From Cheiracanthium punctorium (Eukaryota; Arthropoda; Arachnida; Araneae; Cheiracanthiidae): a stretch of DNA of 64,000 nt. This document shows, in pieces, positions 43,213 to 55,815 of this stretch. The stretch spans positions 330,664 through 394,663 of the forward strand of contig JAWZYV010011900.1 in assembly GCA_038373885.1 (NCBI GenBank). Reading direction: 5' to 3'. Each line of letters begins with the position of its first letter. Positions within the stretch are counted from its first letter, which is position 1. A program made the position numbers and the translations under genes. The notes beneath the pieces were generated by a model. It saw nothing but the letters and a program-made list of their open reading frames with translations. It was not told the origin of the DNA and did not search any database.

Positions 43213-43767
43213 AACTCCGTATTATTTTTTTGTCAAATATAAATCAAAATTAACAAAACGTATTGCTTCAATCTTACAAAGGAGAAGCAAGTGGTTGAAA
43301 CAAAGGCAATTGCAGAAACGAATCATTCCACACAATAAAAGTGACGTGCCTCCTTAGGTTATGATATAATAGTTAGATTAGAACACGCGCTGCCATCTAG
43401 TAGATTTTAGAGTATAATTTGCTTTTCTTTTTATGTACAAAAAGCCATTTCTGGATCTGATATTTGGTAGTAACGTTTCAATAAAACAATTTATTAATGA
43501 GAAAGAAATTCATTAATATTATTTTATAAATTAAAGAATTATTTAGTAAAATATAAAATTAAAAAAAAATATTTTTTACATAAAAATCATTAAAAATTTG
43601 AAAAAAAGCCAATATAAACATTGACAACTTGAGGTGTGGAACCTCAAGATGTCAACATTTTAAGCTGAAATTTGGAGACAATTGGTTTCAGCTAGTTTGG
43701 CACCATATAATGACTCAGGCAATGTGAATTTCGAAAAAAAGTTTTTTCGATCCACCCTAATATGCAT

Positions 43768-44804
43768 TTAGCAATCTTAGCTCATTCTTTTTACTTGTGT
43801 TCAAAGAAAACTTTACAAATATTTATTGTACGAAATAAGTTTAATAAGTTCTTTCCTTTAGTGTTTAAAACATATATTTTTACTGATTCCCTTATGACTG
43901 GAAAGCACGCATTCAGTCACAATAACACTAAATGTTAGCTTTTCCTTGAAATTTAAGCTTTTTCTTTCTTTGACAATAAAAAAAATGTCCTAAACCTTAA
44001 AATGAATAAACATATTGCACATGAACTTATTTTTAAACAGTTTCCTTGAATAAAAAAATAGGCAATTTTATGACCGTTTTCTTGAAAATAATACGACCTT
44101 TAAGGGGTTAATAAATTTTAATGTTTTTGCATTTAAAACTAATATAATTATATAAAATCTTTTCAGTTGCGAAGAGGGTGAATGCATTGTATAAAACAAC
44201 ACAAAAAAGTTTTATGTTTAACATTAATAGTAACAGAAAACCTCTTTGAATAAATAAAAATTTCTGTTTTCTATTTATTTAATTATCATGGAGTAGTTGT
44301 ATTTCAAAAGAATAACAGCCGACGCAATTACGCTTTTTTATAAAGGGTATGCGTAAATAATAACGTATATAAAAAAATTCTCATAAATTCTGTATCTCTG
44401 TAGTCACCGTAGCACTTTCTTAAATAATAAAAACACCCAAAGAACTGTTGATCCTTTCAGTCCCATATGATGCTTTGCTAATTGGAATCATAACATTTAT
44501 ACAATTTGTTTCAATCAAAAATAATTCAAATTTTCTTTTAAATCTTAGTTTAAATAAATTACAATTATTCTTTATTAATACACATTTATTTTGAATGTAA
44601 CATGAGCATATTTTGAAAAATTTGAGATTAAAAAAATTGAAAATAATTTACAATAAGATATAACTATTTGGGACTGAAAGGGGTAAATGGTTAACTAAAA
44701 AAGAATTTTGTAAATGCTACTGATTTCATTCTATACACATGTGTGCTCTGTACAAAGTACTCTTTTAGTTTAAACACTTTCTTAATTTCGATTTATTGTT
44801 TATA
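43768..44804. other. Unassigned AT-rich DNA
   Basis: TCCTTTCAGTCCCA (44453) and TGGGACTGAAAGG (~44669) are inverse ends of a possible ~230-bp MITE. No gene. Confidence 0.4.
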
Positions 44805-44807
44805 TTA

Positions 44808-44975
44808 GGGAGTTTTTGCATACCGTTTTTTCCTACGTTAACGCTAACGCTATCCGCTATTTCGGAGTTTCCAGCCAATCACGAAGCTTATTTTGTACAT
44901 GCGCATGCGCCGTACTGTCCAATAGCACTTAACATCAGCGTTACTGCGAATGAAAACCGCTATCCAAGAACTCCC
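44808..44975. mobile_element. Harbinger-like MITE
   Basis: TTA duplication (44805-44807 and 44976-44978). Ends GGGAGTTTTTGCATACCG and the inverse of GGGAGTTCTTGGATAGCG. A 3-bp TWA target and a GGG start suit the PIF/Harbinger group. Confidence 0.7.
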
Positions 44976-45023
44976 TTATTACGACATTTACTACGTGATT
45001 TATAACATCGTAAATGAAACGTA

Positions 45024-45415
45024 GCACTTTTTTTTTTCTTTCTTACTAATGGCCGGATTAGCGGCCTACTTGAAGGCTTGACCGCTATGAGGACCAGATA
45101 TGTTGGTCATTTCATTATGAGGACGCTTAGTAGGCAGACCAGCGTTGCCCCCTATGAGTGGTCGTCTGATTTTGAATCCATTCTAGACGAGAGACCTAGC
45201 ACCTGAACTGGGACCCCAGAGGTATCATTTGAGCGCGAAGAACATTGGAGTCTCGACGGATTTTATGTGCAACAATTTCCTTTAGCGTACACGGTTCACA
45301 ACAGACTCGGTCGAGTGAGGGGTTCAACTCTCCAAATACTAGCCAAGCCGGTGCTGCTTCACTTTCGGTGTTCTAATGCGAACCGGGTTTAACCGACCGA
45401 TGTGCTACCGGCCAT
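45024..45415 (-). mobile_element. SINE family S2, near full-length
   Basis: Starts (plus view) with a T-rich tail and CTAATGGCCGGATTAGCGG. Runs through the shared body (GGAGTCTCGACGGATTTTA, AGCCGGTGCTGCTTCAC) to the head side GAACCGGGTTTAACCGACC. Confidence 0.65.
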
Positions 45416-46794
45416 ACACAACTATGACCGAATTGAACATTTATCTCTCTTTTAATAAATTAAGACCTTAAAAATAATCTACAATTCCTAGCTTATTACA
45501 ATCGAATTGCTTATTTTAGAATGTATAAACTTCAAATGGCAATGGTTAAGTAAGAACTATTTTATATTATTTTAAAAAATAGAATTGTGTGTGTCGGTGA
45601 TAAGTAAGGCCCGGATTTTGATTAACTAAAATATCCCTAAAAATAAAAAGCCCTAAATAAAAGCTCGTACAATAAAAAGCCCTAATATTTAAACAAAATT
45701 TTCAATCTGAACAAATAATTTCCTCGCTAAAAATATATTTTGTTGCTTTAAAACATATTTATATAAAGAAACTGAGATGTAACGTATTAATATTTAAAAT
45801 AAGTATGCTAAAATAGTAAAAAGGATAAAGAATAAAGAAAAAATGTATTTACAACTATATATTTACATCTAACTAAAACATAATAAAAGATTTAAAGATA
45901 AAAAAATAGGTTTAAAAATGACAAAAATTAAATTAAATAACATAAAATGCAAAAATAATTTCCCCAAATCCCCAAAAATACCCTAAAAAATCTGAAAAAT
46001 GCTCTAAAAGAGTACAAAAGCTAAAAAAAATTTTTTTTTAATTAAAAAAGAAAGCAAATGCCATTACAATCCGGACTATCGTGAAAAGTGTTCAATAAGT
46101 AACCTAATAGTTCTAAATTTATTTTTCATACATTTTTTGTTGCAACGATTTTGAAATATCGAGTCCAATTCAAAAGGAATTCCGTTACAAACTGATGTAC
46201 CACGCGAATCGACCCAGGAACACACACACAAACTAAATAAATAAATAAATAAATGTTTAAATTACTTAGCCCTCAACACAAGTAAAATAATATTTCGAAA
46301 CTGAGCAGAATGACCTTTCACGAAAAGAATAAAAGAAATAACAGTTTCTAAAAAAGTAATGTTATTCCTTCAACGGGACACACGCGCTTGTTGCCTAATT
46401 TGAATATACGCGGTAGCTGTAAAGTGACCAATGCACTGGGCACTTAGAACCAACGAAGCAGGAAAAATCCCTGTAAATTCCCCCCTTCGTTATCGTCTCT
46501 GTAGTGTTGTGCCCTTTAAAGATCCCTTGATGCGTGGATGTTGCTATAACAACGCGTTCTAGATGGGTATCCATGCGCAAAAAAATAGAGAAAAAAAAAT
46601 CGCAAAAGCCTTCTTTGGATAGTAGTACGTTAATGCAAAGAGCCTGCCACAAGGTAGGGGAAGATGTCAATTACGTCAGGTGAGGTATGAACTGATTATG
46701 TCGAAGTACGAAGCAGTGTTTATGGCATAGGTCGGAGTGATAACCGTGATGAAAAAAGATCCTGTTCCGATGAAAAAAAAAAAAAAAGATTGTC
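45416..46794. other. Unassigned AT-rich DNA
   Basis: Very A-rich 45620-46060 with AAATAAAAAGCCCTAA microrepeats; (AAAT)n near 46235. No gene. Confidence 0.4.
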
Positions 46795-46798
46795 TTAA

Positions 46799-47287
46799 CC
46801 CTTTGAGGCGCAACCCTTTCCCAATGCAGAAAAAAGAGCAGCCGTTGACATCGCTCGACTTAACTACCAGCAAGATGGCGGACGATCGAAACGTTCATCG
46901 CGTGCGACAGATCTAGAGACCCTTTTTTGACGCAACACAGCGAACTGTCGTCAAAAAAGGGTCTCTAGATCTGTGGCACTCGATGAACGTTTCGATCGTC
47001 CTCCATCTTGCTGGTCGTTAAGTCGAGCGATGGCGACGGCTGCCCTTTTTTTCAGCATTGGCGCAATCTATACAGCTATTCTCGCATTCTTCCATTTTTC
47101 AGCAGATGTCAGTGCTGTTAAAAATAATCTTTTTAAGGGAAATGGCGTGCTAAAAAGTAAAGGATTCTCGTGGAGCTATGTCACCCGCAACTATTTTTAT
47201 AGAAATCCAACCTATTCTTCGTGACGGGCAACAGTCAAAACGTCAGAGTTGGGTGTTCCCAGAGCGGGAACACTGCGCGTTAAAGGG
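46799..47287. mobile_element. TTAA MITE family T1 with long internal foldback
   Basis: TTAA at 46795-46798 and 47288-47291. Left end CCCTTTGAGGCGCAACCC; right end with stem GTGTTCCC / GGGAACAC and CGCGTTAAAGGG. Between them two ~115-bp arms (~46817-46932 and 46949-47071) form a hairpin with a 16-nt loop. Confidence 0.9.
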
Positions 47288-47291
47288 TTAA

Positions 47292-48385
47292 GGAAAGACA
47301 TAGCATGCCCGCGTGATAGACTGCTTTCGTAATTTTCGCGTGAAAGAAGGAACACTTGGGATGGCTAATACTCTGGATTGCATAACTTCTGTTAACTGCC
47401 AGTTTGACCCTTTGAATGGTCCCCGAGCGTTTAAGTGAATGATATTAAATGGCAGAAAAATAAAAGCCATGATAGTATAGCGGCGGCTTATTATTTTGAA
47501 GGTGTCAACTTTTTTCAAAGTCTAAAAAACTGTTCCTTTGAAATTACTATACATTCCGTTGCAATTACATTTTTAGGAAAAATTAACCACCTACATTCTG
47601 ACTTAGAATTTTTTTTTTTTTTAAATTAGGGATCATTTTCGGCCTGACCGAGTTATCCTAAATGAACCATGGAAAGATCTTCCCTAACTGAATGTGTGGG
47701 CAGTAATTAAAGAAAAAGAAACATTTTCTTATTTGCTTTGATTCGTCGTAAAGACATCACGGCAAAGACATATTCCCTTTGCTAGGTAACAGTGGAAAAT
47801 TTTAACACCCATGCCGAAAGCCAAAGAAGGACACAGAAAGGGAATCTATGCCGTCGAATTCTTGCTTCAAGAAGCACGTTAGCTGTTCGCTAAATAAATG
47901 CACCCCGAAAAGATTATGCTTGAAGGTGCTTTATAATCGATGCGTTCGAAATAATTTTTCTCTCTTGATTCAATTTCAGTTATCTTGGAGGCTTCTGAAG
48001 ATGAAGGGCATGTGCTAAGTACACTGTGCTTCCTCCAATCATGAGCCTAGGAATTCTTTGAATAAATCATGTGATGTTCATGATTATTTATCAGAAGATT
48101 AAAAAAAAATCACAAATTCAATGTTTTACTAAGTATTTCGGCACACTCCAATCACGAGAAATCGCATGCTGTACATAGTGGATAATTTCAGTCAATTTCT
48201 GATGTAAATTACATTTTCAAGAAATAATGAAAATTCTGCTTGTAAGGAAGACATCGTTGCAAGAAAGACTAACAAATTTTACAAATAATTTATTTTTGCC
48301 TCTCTCCCATTTTTAAAGTAAAATCTGCAATTTTTGTCTCAATTTTTTTAAGAAAAAATTCTCAATTTTTTCCTCGATCAACTTC

Positions 48386-48420
<35 letters not shown>

Positions 48421-50107
48421 AATTCAAGACGGAAGTAACAACAATTGTTTCTATAAAGAGAATGGTCGAACGAACAAATTTTATCAGTTAGTTTAATTTT
48501 TACTCTCTAATGCACTCTATAAGAATTCCAAATCATTTTTTTAAATAGGGTTCTTTTAAGTCAAATAACGTAAATATAATAAAAAAAAATGGTAAACTAC
48601 CATTAAAAAACATAAAAATTGTGAAAATTTTTATATGTTTTTTTAATGGTAGCACCGTGATTTTCCTCTTTTAAACATTAAAAATGAAACTTTAAAAAAA
48701 AGTATTTTATATTTAGTGTAAAAGCATACATTTTCTTGCATATAAATGACAATTATTAATTTTTTCTTCATATTAAATATTATTAAAGTAGTAGAAAAAC
48801 TTATCATTTGAAACACATGTTTTCTTTGCTGACTTCCTTCATGTTGCTTCTAAAATATTTTCCATCCATTAATGCTGACAATTATGAACCCAAACTACTA
48901 CAATTATTAATTTAAAGTTAAATTAAATGAAAAGTACAATTAATAGTTCTATGACTTCAAAATTACACTTGAAACATTTTCACCGTAAAAAGACATAGCG
49001 TTTAAAGGATGGCAGCATATATGTTTCCATTACAAGTTTTCCATTACACGATTTCATTCTGTATGATAAACTACAAAAATAATATACATTTTTCATGGTT
49101 GATCGAGTGATTTTAAACTTCAGTAATGTGTAATTACTACAATAAACGAATCAAGAAGTATGCCGCAACCATTAAGACACAATTAAGGGATTTTAGGAAA
49201 GTCCTCTACAAAAGGTCTTTACACAAAAGGTCTACAAAAGGTTTATCTGTCTTAAAAATAAGACCTAGGATTTTAGAAGACTTAATAGACTTAAGACCAG
49301 GATTTTATGGGGTAACAGCGATGAGATGGAGAGATTTTCTTGAACTGTTAAAATAAACTCCTAAATTTCGCCTTTTGTGGAAGAACTTTACAATGTTATT
49401 TTAAGCGTTATTAGCAAGATTTGAACTTCTTACACAGAAAAGCTTTTCACTCTGAAGTTTTTAAGAACTTCTAACCTAACCTGTTCCGAATTTACTTAAC
49501 CTTTTGCAGCGTGCCCCAGTGTTTGTGGTCATTCTCCTAGCGTCCGCTTTTTAAATAGTATTAACGTTTTTCGCCTACTCTATCTGCTACAAATCCGGTT
49601 GTTAACACTTTGTTTACATCCAACAAAGCAAAAACGAGCCACATCTCTTTATGACCTTGCCCTACAGCGGCTTAGCAGTTAAAGCAGGTCGACGGCATAG
49701 TGTTCCAAGACTTTTAACTACTTGGGAAGCTCGGCCCGAGCTGAAAAGGTTACAAGCACACGCTGGAAAAAAACAGATTTGGAAAAGCCCATTGAATAAG
49801 CAGTTATTGAATTGTTTTAAGCAACTATTTTAGAAATTGCATGAGACTGTAAACAACTATGGAATAAATTTGCATCTGCTAAACCCGAATAGTTGCTTTG
49901 GGCTCGCACGTTAAAGTGTACATAACATGATAAAGTCGCAATTCTGAAATGGCAGTTGTTTTAAGCAAGTATTTTAAAAATGGCATGACAGTATAAACAA
50001 ATGTTGAATAAATTTGCATCTGCTAAACTCGAATAGTTGCTTCGGGCTTGCGTATTAAATTACATAAAAGAAAAACTTACAGTTCTAAAATAGCAGATAT
50101 GAACAAG

Positions 50108-50139
<32 letters not shown>

Positions 50140-50424
50140 TGTAACACAGGGGAAAAAAGATTTCCTATTACCAAGAGATAATATTTAAATAGAATAGTCA
50201 TTAAAAATAGTTCTGATGTTTTAGTTTAATGATCATTACCATTATTGGAAATTTCTTAAATGATGCTGGCTTAAGTGATGTCTTGTTTCGCCTTGTGTTC
50301 AAGGGCCCTGAAGTTTGTTTAGTTTTGTCGAATCACAGCCTTGAAAGTTGTATTTTTATCTTTGTCTATGCTTTGAATTTACACTTGCCTGAATTGCCGC
50401 AAAATTATTTTTCAATATTTCTGA
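47292..50424. other. Unassigned AT-rich DNA
   Basis: Contains A-runs at 48391-48419 and 50108-50132. Two diverged copies of AAACAA...GGAATAAATTTGCATCTGCTAAA lie at ~49850 and ~49998. No supported gene. Confidence 0.4.
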
Positions 50425-51185
50425 GCCCGTCCCGCAGTGACCCATTCGCAAAGCTCCGTTCCCGCAAGAACAAGGAAAGTGAAGCAGCATCCGGCTTGGC
50501 CAGTGCTTGGGAAGGTGAACTCCTCTCTTGGCTGGACAGCTGTGGGACCGTGTACGCTAACGGGAGTTGGTGCACGTAAAATCTGATCGTGGTTCCAATA
50601 TCTTCCATGTTTAACCCTTTAACGCGCAGTGTTCCCGCTCTGGGAACACCAAACTCTGACGTTTTGACTGTTGCCACTCACGAAGAATAGATTTGATTTC
50701 TATAAAAATAGTTGCGGGTGACATAGCTCCACGAGAATCCTTTACTTGTCATTTCCCGTAAAAAAATTGTCACGATTATTTTTAACAGCACTGACATCTG
50801 ATGAAAAATGGAAGAATGCGAGAACAGCTGGATAGATTGCCCAATGCTGAAAAAAGGGCAGCCGTTGCCATCGCTCGACTTAACTACCAGCAAGCACAGC
50901 CAGCTGCCGTCAAAAAAGGGTCTCTAGATCTGTGGCACACGATGAACGTTTCGATTGTCCGTCCTCTTGCTGGTAGTTAAGTCGAACGATGGCAACGGCT
51001 GCCTTTTTTTCAGCATTGTTAAAGGGTTGCGCCTCAAAGGGTTAAAGATCCGACTTCAGATGCTAGATCCCTCATCTAGAATGAGGTTCAAAATTAGGAG
51101 ACCACTCATAGGGACCAACATCTGTTGCCATCGTTGTGGTCAAGCCCACCAGTAGGCCGCTGACCCGGTTATTATTAGGTTGTAA
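50425..51185 (+). mobile_element. SINE family S2 split by a TTAA MITE
   Basis: The head GTCCCGCAGTGACCCATTCG and 5' body end at 50610. The 3' body resumes at 51046 (GATCCGACTTCAGATGCTAG) and ends near GACCCGGTTATTATTAGG. The TTAA MITE at 50615-51041 lies between. Confidence 0.7.
50615..51041. mobile_element. TTAA MITE family T1 inside a SINE
   Basis: TTAA at 50611-50614 and 51042-51045. Left end CCCTTTAACGCGCAGTG with stem GTGTTCCC / GGGAACAC; right end GCGCCTCAAAGGG. The surrounding S2 SINE reads through when this block is removed. Confidence 0.9.
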
Positions 51186-51329
51186 CGAAAGTTTTCCGCC
51201 ACTGTAAGTATTGTCTGCACAAACAGTGCTCGTTGGTGTCTTGGTGCCAATATTTTGTTAAACGATTTTTGTTATTTGAAAGATAAATACTTGTTTTAGA
51301 GCACCGTGTTGTGAAATCTGTAAAACAAT

Positions 51330-51810
51330 ATTGTTATGATTAAATATAAGGGGTCTGAAATGGAATTATCAGGATACCAGATTGAACCATCATTTACTCT
51401 CAGTTCTGTTGCAAAAAGTCAGCTACGAAATGACACCGAATCATGTGTACAGCTCAAGGTACTCCTGTCGTATCATACGACACTGTGAAGATTTGGTACC
51501 GAAAGCTCAAAAACGAGGACTGGGACATTGAAGAAGCAGAGCGCTCTGGCCGGCCTACTGATGCTGATGAGTCCAGCCTACGAGAATTTGCGGAAGGAGA
51601 TAAAATATTCATCCACTCGAGAGCTAGCTAAAAGAGTTAGACTTTATAGTGCCATGTCCATTAGTCGCGATAGGCATCGCATAAACTTGACATATAAGGT
51701 CAATCGCTCGGTACCGCATGAGCTGACTCAAGCAAATCTGGCGGGAAAACTTTCGTTACAACCCGATAGAAAGAAAAGAAAACATATCTCAACAGATTCA
51801 TCTTTGTAAA
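51330..51810 (+). pseudogene. Mariner transposase N-terminal remnant
   Basis: Fragments in shifting frames: VVSYDTVKIWYRKLKN and EEAERSGRPTDADESSL (helix-turn-helix region), then STRELAK, YKVNRSVPHELTQANL. These match the linker region of mariner transposases. The catalytic DDD region is absent. Upstream, TTAGGTTGTAACGAAAG (51175) may be its degraded terminal repeat. Confidence 0.7.
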
Positions 51811-52197
51811 GTAAAAATAAATAAAAATGTTTATGAATTAAAAAATACGTTTGTATAAGAGCTCTTTGTGTAGTATAGCACTAAAACAATTGACATCTTA
51901 ATGCATTTAAGGCTAAAAGAAGAGAAAAAGGAACCATTAAAAAATATACACAGAAATCTCTTGCTTATCGTAAGAATGGCTGAAAGTAAGAACGTTTTTC
52001 ATTAAAAGAAACGGAAAGTGCTTTGAAAAAAATATGTGAGCAGGAACAAGTGAGCCCTACCAAGTGAATTATACTTTCTTTTTCGTTTTGCCTACCCTCA
52101 TACACATCGCCATCCATAAATTACGAATGCCTAGTTTAGAATGATACACCAATAAATAAAATTGCAAACATTTTAACTTCCTTGTCTATTTCAACTA

Positions 52198-52883
52198 TTG
52201 GGTTGGCAACAAAGTAATTGCGTTTTCTGGTATAAAATTCAAGCAAATAAGTTTTCAACCAGTTTTTAATTACAGGTAAGCTGTGCCTGAACATACGATT
52301 CATATTTGTTACATTTTAAATTAAGAATTTCACTGGCAGTATTTTTTTTTCGTCCATAAAAGATGGCCACCCTCCCCCTTTTTTCGCTTCTATCCTCCTT
52401 AGAGGACACTATTAAAAATGTCCTGAAATTAATTTTTAGGTATTCGTGACTGCCAGGGGCGTAGCCAGAAATTTTTCATAGGGGGGGGGGGTTATGACTA
52501 CTGCAACTCATATATATGTATACGTGTGTGTGATAATGTAGTGAAGAATATACATTTTGTATGGTAAAAAATTCCTCATGGGGGGGTTATGACCCCCCTA
52601 ACCCCCCCCCCCTTGGCTACGCCTCTGGTGACTGCTGTACTTTACAGAAAGAATTTCACGGATATCTCTATTTTTATTTGAGATCACGCGGGATATGTGA
52701 AAAGAACTTTTTGGCCCCTTACCCCCCCCCTAAGATTACGAATTTTGGAAAATGCTCTCTGATCTAGCACCTATGTTGAAGAACTCACGTAATGTGTCAA
52801 ATTTCGCATAATTAACTTCAGTAGTTTTGGCCAGGCGAAATATTGACATACGGAAAAACGCAATTACTTTGTTGCCAACCCAA
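52198..52883. mobile_element. Deleted mariner (mellifera-type ends) with nested MITE
   Basis: TA at 52196-52197 and 52884-52885. Ends TTGGGTTGGCAACAAAGTAA and its exact inverse, both extended by TTGCG. Only ~504 bp remain without the inner hAT MITE, so no transposase is left. Confidence 0.85.
52454..52627. mobile_element. hAT-type MITE inside mariner remnant
   Basis: Exact 8-bp duplication GTGACTGC (52446-52453, 52628-52635). Ends CAGGGGCGTAGCCAG and the inverse of CAGAGGCGTAGCCAA, with G/C runs next to them. Confidence 0.9.
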
Positions 52884-52885
52884 TA

Positions 52886-53382
52886 GCATGCTTCTTCTTG
52901 AGCCATCCGAGATTTGTCTACGAATTGGGGGGTCCGCTAAGCCGGGAACCCCCAGCGATCGCCTTGTTCCCCCAATAACGTTAAGTACACCACAATGCTC
53001 CCTCAGTTCGCCGAGTATTTTGAATTCTTATTTTGAATTTCAGTGTAATGTTTGAGAATTACGCTATAAAATATGCTGTCGGTTTCACGCCATTTATTTT
53101 TTAACATCTGCAATTTTATAACCTTGCAGATATTATTTATTTTCGATCTGGAATGCGATTTAAAAAAAAACATTGCAAATTTCAGTGCGAGCAAAAATCG
53201 AACGATTGAAACAAAAAGAACCACAAATCAAAATTCAATGATAGTCGTTCTTAATATAGTGTCTCTGAGCGGAATTGGAGGGAGTTATCTATCAGGTACT
53301 CCGGTAACCCAATTTGGAAGCTAAGCGAAGCTCAAACAATTCACATCACAGGGCGCCTTCTCTGCTCAGCGTTTTTCCGCAA
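52886..53382. other. Unassigned DNA
   Basis: No supported feature. Confidence 0.4.
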
Positions 53383-53525
53383 AGTAACTCATTTTTACTT
53401 TCCGAACATGTACCATGTAAGAAAAGTATTGTAATCATGAAAAAATTCGAATTCGAGATTTTGGTGTATTGACACGTTTAGAGGGCTTCTGAATTCATTT
53501 ACGCTATTTTTATGAGATGTATGTA

Positions 53526-53621
<96 letters not shown>

Positions 53622-54290
53622 AGTGAACACGATAGCTCCTGAACGGGGCATGCGATTGAGCTCAAATTGGGTATATATGTTATAAACCACCGTCGCAAGA
53701 CCGGTATTGATTTGGGTGTGTATAGGACTTATAGTTTTTCTACAGGGCTACGACAAAGATTTCTTTTACATTATGGCCTATGGGGGAAAATTCTTGAAAG
53801 TGCGCTAGCGTTTAAACGGTACATTCGATTGAGCTCAAATTAGGTATATATCTTATAAACCACCGTCGCAAGACCTGTATAGATTTCGGTGTGTATAAGA
53901 CTTATAGTTTTTCTACAGGGCTATGACAAAGATTTCTTTTACAATATGGCCTATGGGGAAAATTCTGGAAAGTGCGCTAGCGTTTAAACGGTCCATTCGA
54001 TTGAGCTCAAATTGGGTGTACATGTTATAAACAGCCATCGTAAGACCGGTATCGATTTTGATGGGTATAGGACTTATAGTTTTTCTACAGGGCTACGCCA
54101 AAAATTCCTTTTACATTATAGCCTATGGGGAGAAATTCTTGAAAGTGCGCTAGCGTTTAAACGATACATTCGATTGAGCTTCATTTTGGTATATATATTT
54201 GAATGATTCATCGATTAAAATTTATTTAAGTGCTTGGTAATGATCTCAATCGTAAGTGTTCGGAAAGTCGAGTGGAGTCACTCCAGATTT
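53383..54290 (+). mobile_element. (GT)n/172-bp-unit element, complete copy
   Basis: Starts CATTTTTACTTTCCGAACAT, continues to (GT)n (53532-53616), then units beginning GATTGAGCTC at 53654, 53827, 53999 and 54172 (period 172-173 bp). It ends TGTTCGGAAAGTCGAGTGG then AGTCACTCCAGA. ACTTTCCGAACA and TGTTCGGAAAGT are perfect inverse subterminal repeats. Confidence 0.7.
53532..53616. repeat. (GT)n microsatellite, ~42 units
   Basis: An uninterrupted GT run that forms the core of the element. The homologous site is short and interrupted in the copies at 1865-1910 and 54800-54830, and CA-rich at 59310-59370. Confidence 0.95.
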
Positions 54291-54662
54291 TTTATTAATG
54301 AAAACTACACTCAATACATTTCAGCTTTGACCTCTTAAAATATATAATTAATTTTACATTCCATTTCTAGTTTTACAGTTACCATTGTAACAGACTTCCT
54401 TTCGCCATTTAAGTTATAAAATTCAATAGCTCAACGAAACCCAAGCAATTAGTATAGAGTTCTTATAAGACTCCGAAAATAAACGCAGAAAAGCATGGAA
54501 CAAGTAAAACATTTTAATGTACTAGATGACGCTGGTAAACAGAAATCCGTGAATATATCTGAGGATTTGGATTGCTTGGCGACTTTGCAGCTTCTTAATG
54601 AGTCTCATTTTCTTGTAACTTATTAGGAGCTTTAAAAATACTGGGATTTGTAGCGTAATTCT

Positions 54663-55815
54663 AACCATTTTTTGCTTCATGAACATGTACCATGTGAGGA
54701 AAGTATTTTAATCATGAGAAAATTCGACTTTGAGATTTTAGTGTATTGACACGTTTTGAGGTCTTCTGAATTCCTTTATACTATTTTTACTAGATGCATG
54801 TATGTATGCGTGTGTGTATGTATGTGAGTGAACACGATAGCTCCTAAACGGAACATTCAATTGAGCTCAAATCTGTTATATATGTTATAAACCACGGTCG
54901 CAAGACTCATATTGATTTTGGTATGTCTATACATACCATGTCTAATAGGAAAAAATATATCAATCCTATGATTGATAGATTTTTTATAGGGCTACGAAAA
55001 AGATTTCTTTTACATTATGGCCAATGGACGGAAATTCTTGCAAGTGCTCTAGCATCTAAACGGCGCATCTGATTGAGCACAAATTCGGCATGTATATAAG
55101 AGGTCACGGTCACATGATCTGCATAGATTTTTGTGTGTGTAGAGGTGATAGTTTCTTCACGGGATTGCAAAAATAATTCTTATACATTGCGGCCTATGGA
55201 CGCAAATATTTAAAATAAGCTAGTATCTAAGTGGTGCATTCGAAGAAGTTGGGAATGTATATTATAGGTCACAACCTGTATAGATTTTGATGTGTATAGG
55301 GCTTATGGTTTTTTTGACCGGGCAACAAATGAGTGTTCTTTTACATTATGGTCTATGGACGGAAATTCTTGAAAGTGAGCTAGTGTCTATAGGGTGCATT
55401 CGATTGAGCTCAAATTAGGTATGCATATTATAGGTCACTGTCTCAAGACCTGCGCAGATTTTAGTGTGTGTAGAACTAATAGTTTGTTCACAGGCTTGCA
55501 AAAGGTAATTCTTATATATTACGGCCTAAGGAGGCAAAGGATTTGAAGTGAGCTATCGTGTAAAAGGTGCATTCGATTGACATCAAATTAGGTACGCATA
55601 TTACAGGTAACTGTTACATACAGTATAAATTATAGCGAGTGTACGCCCTACGGTTTTTTAAAGGGCTGCAAAAAAGTATTCTTATACATTTCGGCCTATA
55701 CACTCAAATCAGTGCACTAGTGCCTGATCACTAGATCCGATTGAGTTGAATGAAATTTTTTGAAACGCTTGGTAAAAGTCAAATGTTCGGAAAGTCGAGT
55801 GGAGTCACTCCAGAG
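54663..55815 (+). mobile_element. (GT)n/172-bp-unit element, diverged long copy
   Basis: Start CATTTTTTGCTTCATGAACA; short GTGT core; about five diverged units marked by ATTCGATTGA and GGCCTATGGA. End ATGTTCGGAAAGTCGAGTGG. A hairpin-like segment at 54939-54985 is extra compared with sister units. Confidence 0.65.

Larger units (their letters stand above)
41068..43759 (-). mobile_element. hAT-like 2.7-kb element with uncharacterised ORF family
   Basis: Exact 8-bp target duplication ATATGCAT (41060-41067 and 43760-43767). Ends are TAGGGTGGAGTGAAAA and the inverse of TAGGGTGGATCGAAAAA. The 8-bp duplication and TAGGG start fit the hAT superfamily rule. The only coding remnant is the decayed minus-strand frame at 41584-43212. 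I see no classical hAT transposase motifs. Confidence 0.8.

Noticed and set aside
40803..44110. A large TTAA element spanning the hAT-like element
   Set aside because: TTAACCCGTTCC on the left and AAGGGGTTAA on the right resemble TTAA ends, but the inverted repeats do not match well beyond CCC.
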